A DNA stretch of 7,476 nt. Source: Candidatus Heimdallarchaeota archaeon AB_125. Lineage in GTDB: Archaea > Asgardarchaeota > Heimdallarchaeia > Heimdallarchaeales > Heimdallarchaeaceae. The notes beneath the pieces are model-generated. The model did not search any database and was not told the DNA's origin. It worked only from the letters and a program-made list of their open reading frames with translations. Positions 5,847-7,476 of the stretch are shown here, in pieces; positions within the stretch are counted from its first letter, which is position 1, and each line of letters begins with the position of its first letter. Both the position numbers and the translations under genes were made by a program. Location: assembly GCA_001940755.1 (NCBI GenBank), contig MEHH01000134.1, forward strand, positions 1 through 7,476, read 5' to 3'.

Positions 5847-6656
5847 CTAATCCCAATCAGGAGCAATTATTGGAAAATCAGCGAATCTTTTTACTACTTT
5901 GATTTCGTCAATCTTCTTAATATCATCTTCATCAAGTTGAATATTTTGAGATTCAAAATTGTCTTTCAAATGATTTAATGTTGTACTCTTTGGAATAGGT
6001 ATAGCTCCTTTACTCATAATCCAAGCTAAAGAAATTTGTGCTGGAGATGCTTTGTGTTTTTCTGCAATTTCCTTTAATTCAGGAACTTCATTGATTCTTC
6101 CATGCATTAATGGAAAATAAGAGACTAATTTTATATTGTTGTTATTAAGATTATCCAGAAGAGCTTTCTGTTGAAGCCAAGGATGCATTTCTACTTGGTT
6201 TACAACTATCTGTTTATCATACTTTGCAATAGCTTCATCTATATCATTAGTTGTAAAGTTTGAAATTCCAAGATAACCTATTTTACCTTCATCAATAAGC
6301 TCACTGAAAGCTTTGAGTACTTCTTCTTTTCTCTTTTTATAAGTCTTGAATGGCCAGTGAATATACATAATGTCAACTTTTGTTAATCCTAGTTTCTTCA
6401 AGCTCTTTTTTGTACTTTTTCTTACACCTTTATACGAAAAATTCCAGATGAATACTTTTGAAGCTAGAATAATCTCCTCTCTAGGGACACCAGATTTCTT
6501 TATTGCAGCACCAACTGTTTTTTAATTGAAGTAAATCCGAGCTGTATCTACAAATCGAAAACCCATCTTGATTGCTTCACTATAAGCTTCAATAGCTTTC
6601 TTTCCTCTTCCCCCCATCGTTCCTAAACCTATTTTTGGTAAAACTAAATCTGACAT
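5847..6656 (-). pseudogene. Aldo/keto reductase gene with one in-frame premature stop
   Basis: A single frame runs from ATG (6654-6656) to TAG (5847-5849), 269 sense positions, interrupted only by TAA at 6522-6524 (codon 45). The product is an NAD(P)H-dependent aldo/keto reductase: KIGLGTMGGRG near the start, FVDTARIYFN, then the stop, KTVGAAIKKSGVPREEI, ASKVF, YIHWP, GISNF, VNQVEMHPW and the cofactor-loop IPKSTT. The catalytic tetrad is complete across the frame: D37, Y42, K67 and H100. Codon 45 is normally Glu in the YxNE-x-x-VG pattern, so one G-to-T change (GAA to TAA) explains it. The downstream frame is otherwise intact, so the event is recent or is a sequencing error. Restarting at TTG 6401 would give 184 residues lacking D, Y and K of the tetrad and so no normal enzyme. 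AAGGTG, five bases before the ATG, is a good ribosome-binding site. Confidence 0.85.
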
Positions 6657-6661
6657 TTTAA

Positions 6662-6667
6662 CACCTT
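6662..6667 (-). promoter_or_regulatory. Ribosome-binding site of the aldo/keto reductase gene
   Basis: On the minus strand this is AAGGTG, a match to the archaeal 16S rRNA tail, five bases before the ATG at 6656. It fixes that ATG as the original start. A TATA-like TTTTATTG (6692-6699) lies at a distance that would give a leader of roughly 12 bases. Confidence 0.5.
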
Positions 6668-6724
6668 AACTAGGTCATGTGTAAAATATTCCAATAAAAG
6701 TCTAAGGATATGTCAAGAAGTTCG

Positions 6725-7476
6725 TTATAGTTCAGTAATATCTTCCTTTGGTATTAATATCTCAAAACAGGCTTCGTCTTGATTATCAAGCAACTTAATC
6801 TTCCATCCATGAGCATCAATCAATTTTTTTACTATTGTTAACCCATGGATTGACTCTTTCTCCTTTGTAGTAAAGGTTGATTCAAAGGCTTTTTTTACAT
6901 TTTCAGGATCTATCCTTGTTCCATCATTCCCTATACGTAAAGCAACATTATCATCCAGTAGCAAACTTCTAACAAATATTTTGGTAGGCTTTCCATGTAT
7001 TACAGCGTTTTCGAAGAGATTCTTGATTATCTGTGATAGTTTTTCTTCATCTGCTTTAACAGCTACAAGTGGATCATGAATTAATTTTATGTTTTCTGGA
7101 ACAGTTACATTTCCAATTGTTTCAACTAATTCATTCAAGTTTACTTTTTCAGATTTTTCTACAACTTGACCAGCTTCTGCAAGCTCTATTGATCTATTCA
7201 ATAATTTTCGTAGATATTCAGTCTGGTTGTTTATTCTTTCTAGAATCATCTCTTTCTGTTCTTCACTTTCATTAAGCAAATCAGAATACCCTTCTATAGA
7301 TGAAAGACTGTTTCTAATATCATGTCCCATTAAATGAACAAAATCGCTAAGTTCTTTCTTTTGTTTTGTTAATGTATCCATCAGTTTACTTCTCTCTGAG
7401 ATATCTACAACTGAAGCAAGAAATGTATTTGAATCAGGAAGAGATGTTACAGCTATTAATATGCTCATTATAGTGC
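6725..7476 (-). CDS. PAS-linked sensor histidine kinase, C-terminal part (runs off right edge)
   Basis: The frame is open to the right edge, so the true start lies outside; an internal Met at 7468 is not a convincing start because the sequence there is already the last strands of a PAS domain ending in VVDISER. Counting from that Met, a helical linker (27-45) leads to the dimerisation/phosphoacceptor helix with HLMGHDIRNSL (phospho-His probably H49). The ATPase domain has the N box NLFENAVIHG (150-159, N150 and N154), the G1 box GNDGTRI (180-186), and TTKEKESIHGLTIVKKL as a weakened G2 box, where the usual GxGLGL glycines are mostly missing. It autophosphorylates a histidine and passes the phosphate to a response regulator, none of which is in view. 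No membrane span is seen in this part, so the protein may be cytoplasmic or be anchored by sequence outside the window. Confidence 0.9.
   Translation of the reverse strand, partial: TIMSILIAVTSLPDSNTFLASVVDISERSKLMDTLTKQKKELSDFVHLMGHDIRNSLSSIEGYSDLLNESEEQKEMILERINNQTEYLRKLLNRSIELAEAGQVVEKSEKVNLNELVETIGNVTVPENIKLIHDPLVAVKADEEKLSQIIKNLFENAVIHGKPTKIFVRSLLLDDNVALRIGNDGTRIDPENVKKAFESTFTTKEKESIHGLTIVKKLIDAHGWKIKLLDNQDEACFEILIPKEDITEL

Noticed and set aside
5847..6401. A separate 184-residue aldo/keto reductase starting at TTG 6401
   Set aside because: The same frame continues upstream through K67, Y42 and D37 to an ATG with a ribosome-binding site; the short form is just the part after the nonsense codon.
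6502..6547. Recoding of TAA as an amino acid in the aldo/keto reductase
   Set aside because: TAA ends the prenyltransferase, small membrane protein and kinase genes normally, and no recoding signal was recognised; a point mutation is simpler.
7069..7275. Plus-strand open frame rich in Leu, Phe and Gln
   Set aside because: It is antisense to the histidine kinase, whose motifs are clear in the other strand.
1..7476. CRISPR array, tRNA or rRNA gene, insertion sequence, defence island
   Set aside because: No regularly spaced repeats, cloverleaf-like sequence, transposase motifs or terminal inverted repeats were seen on reading both strands, and the genes present are ordinary metabolic, surface and signalling families.

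Overview
The window reads as a stretch of AT-rich (roughly one third GC by eye) archaeal chromosome. Archaeal signs are TATA-like boxes about 25-28 bases before several start codons, which suggests leaderless transcripts, and GGTG/GAGGT Shine-Dalgarno-like motifs at a few other genes. An exported NosD-type beta-helix protein and a UbiA-family prenyltransferase also fit. The style of the beta-helix protein (a 'GSG..GDPYIIE' entry motif and NosD-like C-terminus) together with the AT-rich composition would suit an Asgard-type archaeon. That placement is an inference from general resemblance, not a demonstrated assignment.

Layout from left to right. Bases 1-113 (minus strand) hold the first 37 codons of a short-chain dehydrogenase/reductase that runs off the left edge. 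A divergent intergenic region follows. Then come two plus-strand genes for surface or exported proteins: a parallel beta-helix (NosD-like) protein at 266-1375 and a calcineurin-like metallophosphoesterase at 1438-2736 with an N-terminal signal and a C-terminal membrane anchor. Facing them on the minus strand are a previously easy-to-miss 58-residue single-span membrane protein (2762-2938) and a UbiA-family membrane prenyltransferase (2996-3856). On the plus strand again are a small acidic, charge-rich gene interrupted by a -1 frameshift in an A6 run (3952-4151) and a YdjM-like multi-pass membrane protein (4214-4744). The rest is minus strand: a DegV-family fatty-acid-binding protein (4833-5780), an aldo/keto reductase gene broken by one in-frame TAA (5847-6656), and the C-terminal part of a PAS-linked histidine kinase that enters from the right edge (6725-7476).

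The genes do not form one obvious pathway. Loose themes are the cell surface (beta-helix protein, phosphoesterase), the membrane and lipids (UbiA, small membrane protein, YdjM-like protein, DegV) and redox enzymes (SDR, broken AKR). Most genes seem to carry their own promoter, so operon links are weak. No defence system, mobile element, CRISPR array or RNA gene was recognised. The points most worth a second look are the two disrupted reading frames, the unlisted small membrane protein next to the prenyltransferase, and an inverted-repeat cluster lying over the expected transcription start of the phosphoesterase gene.
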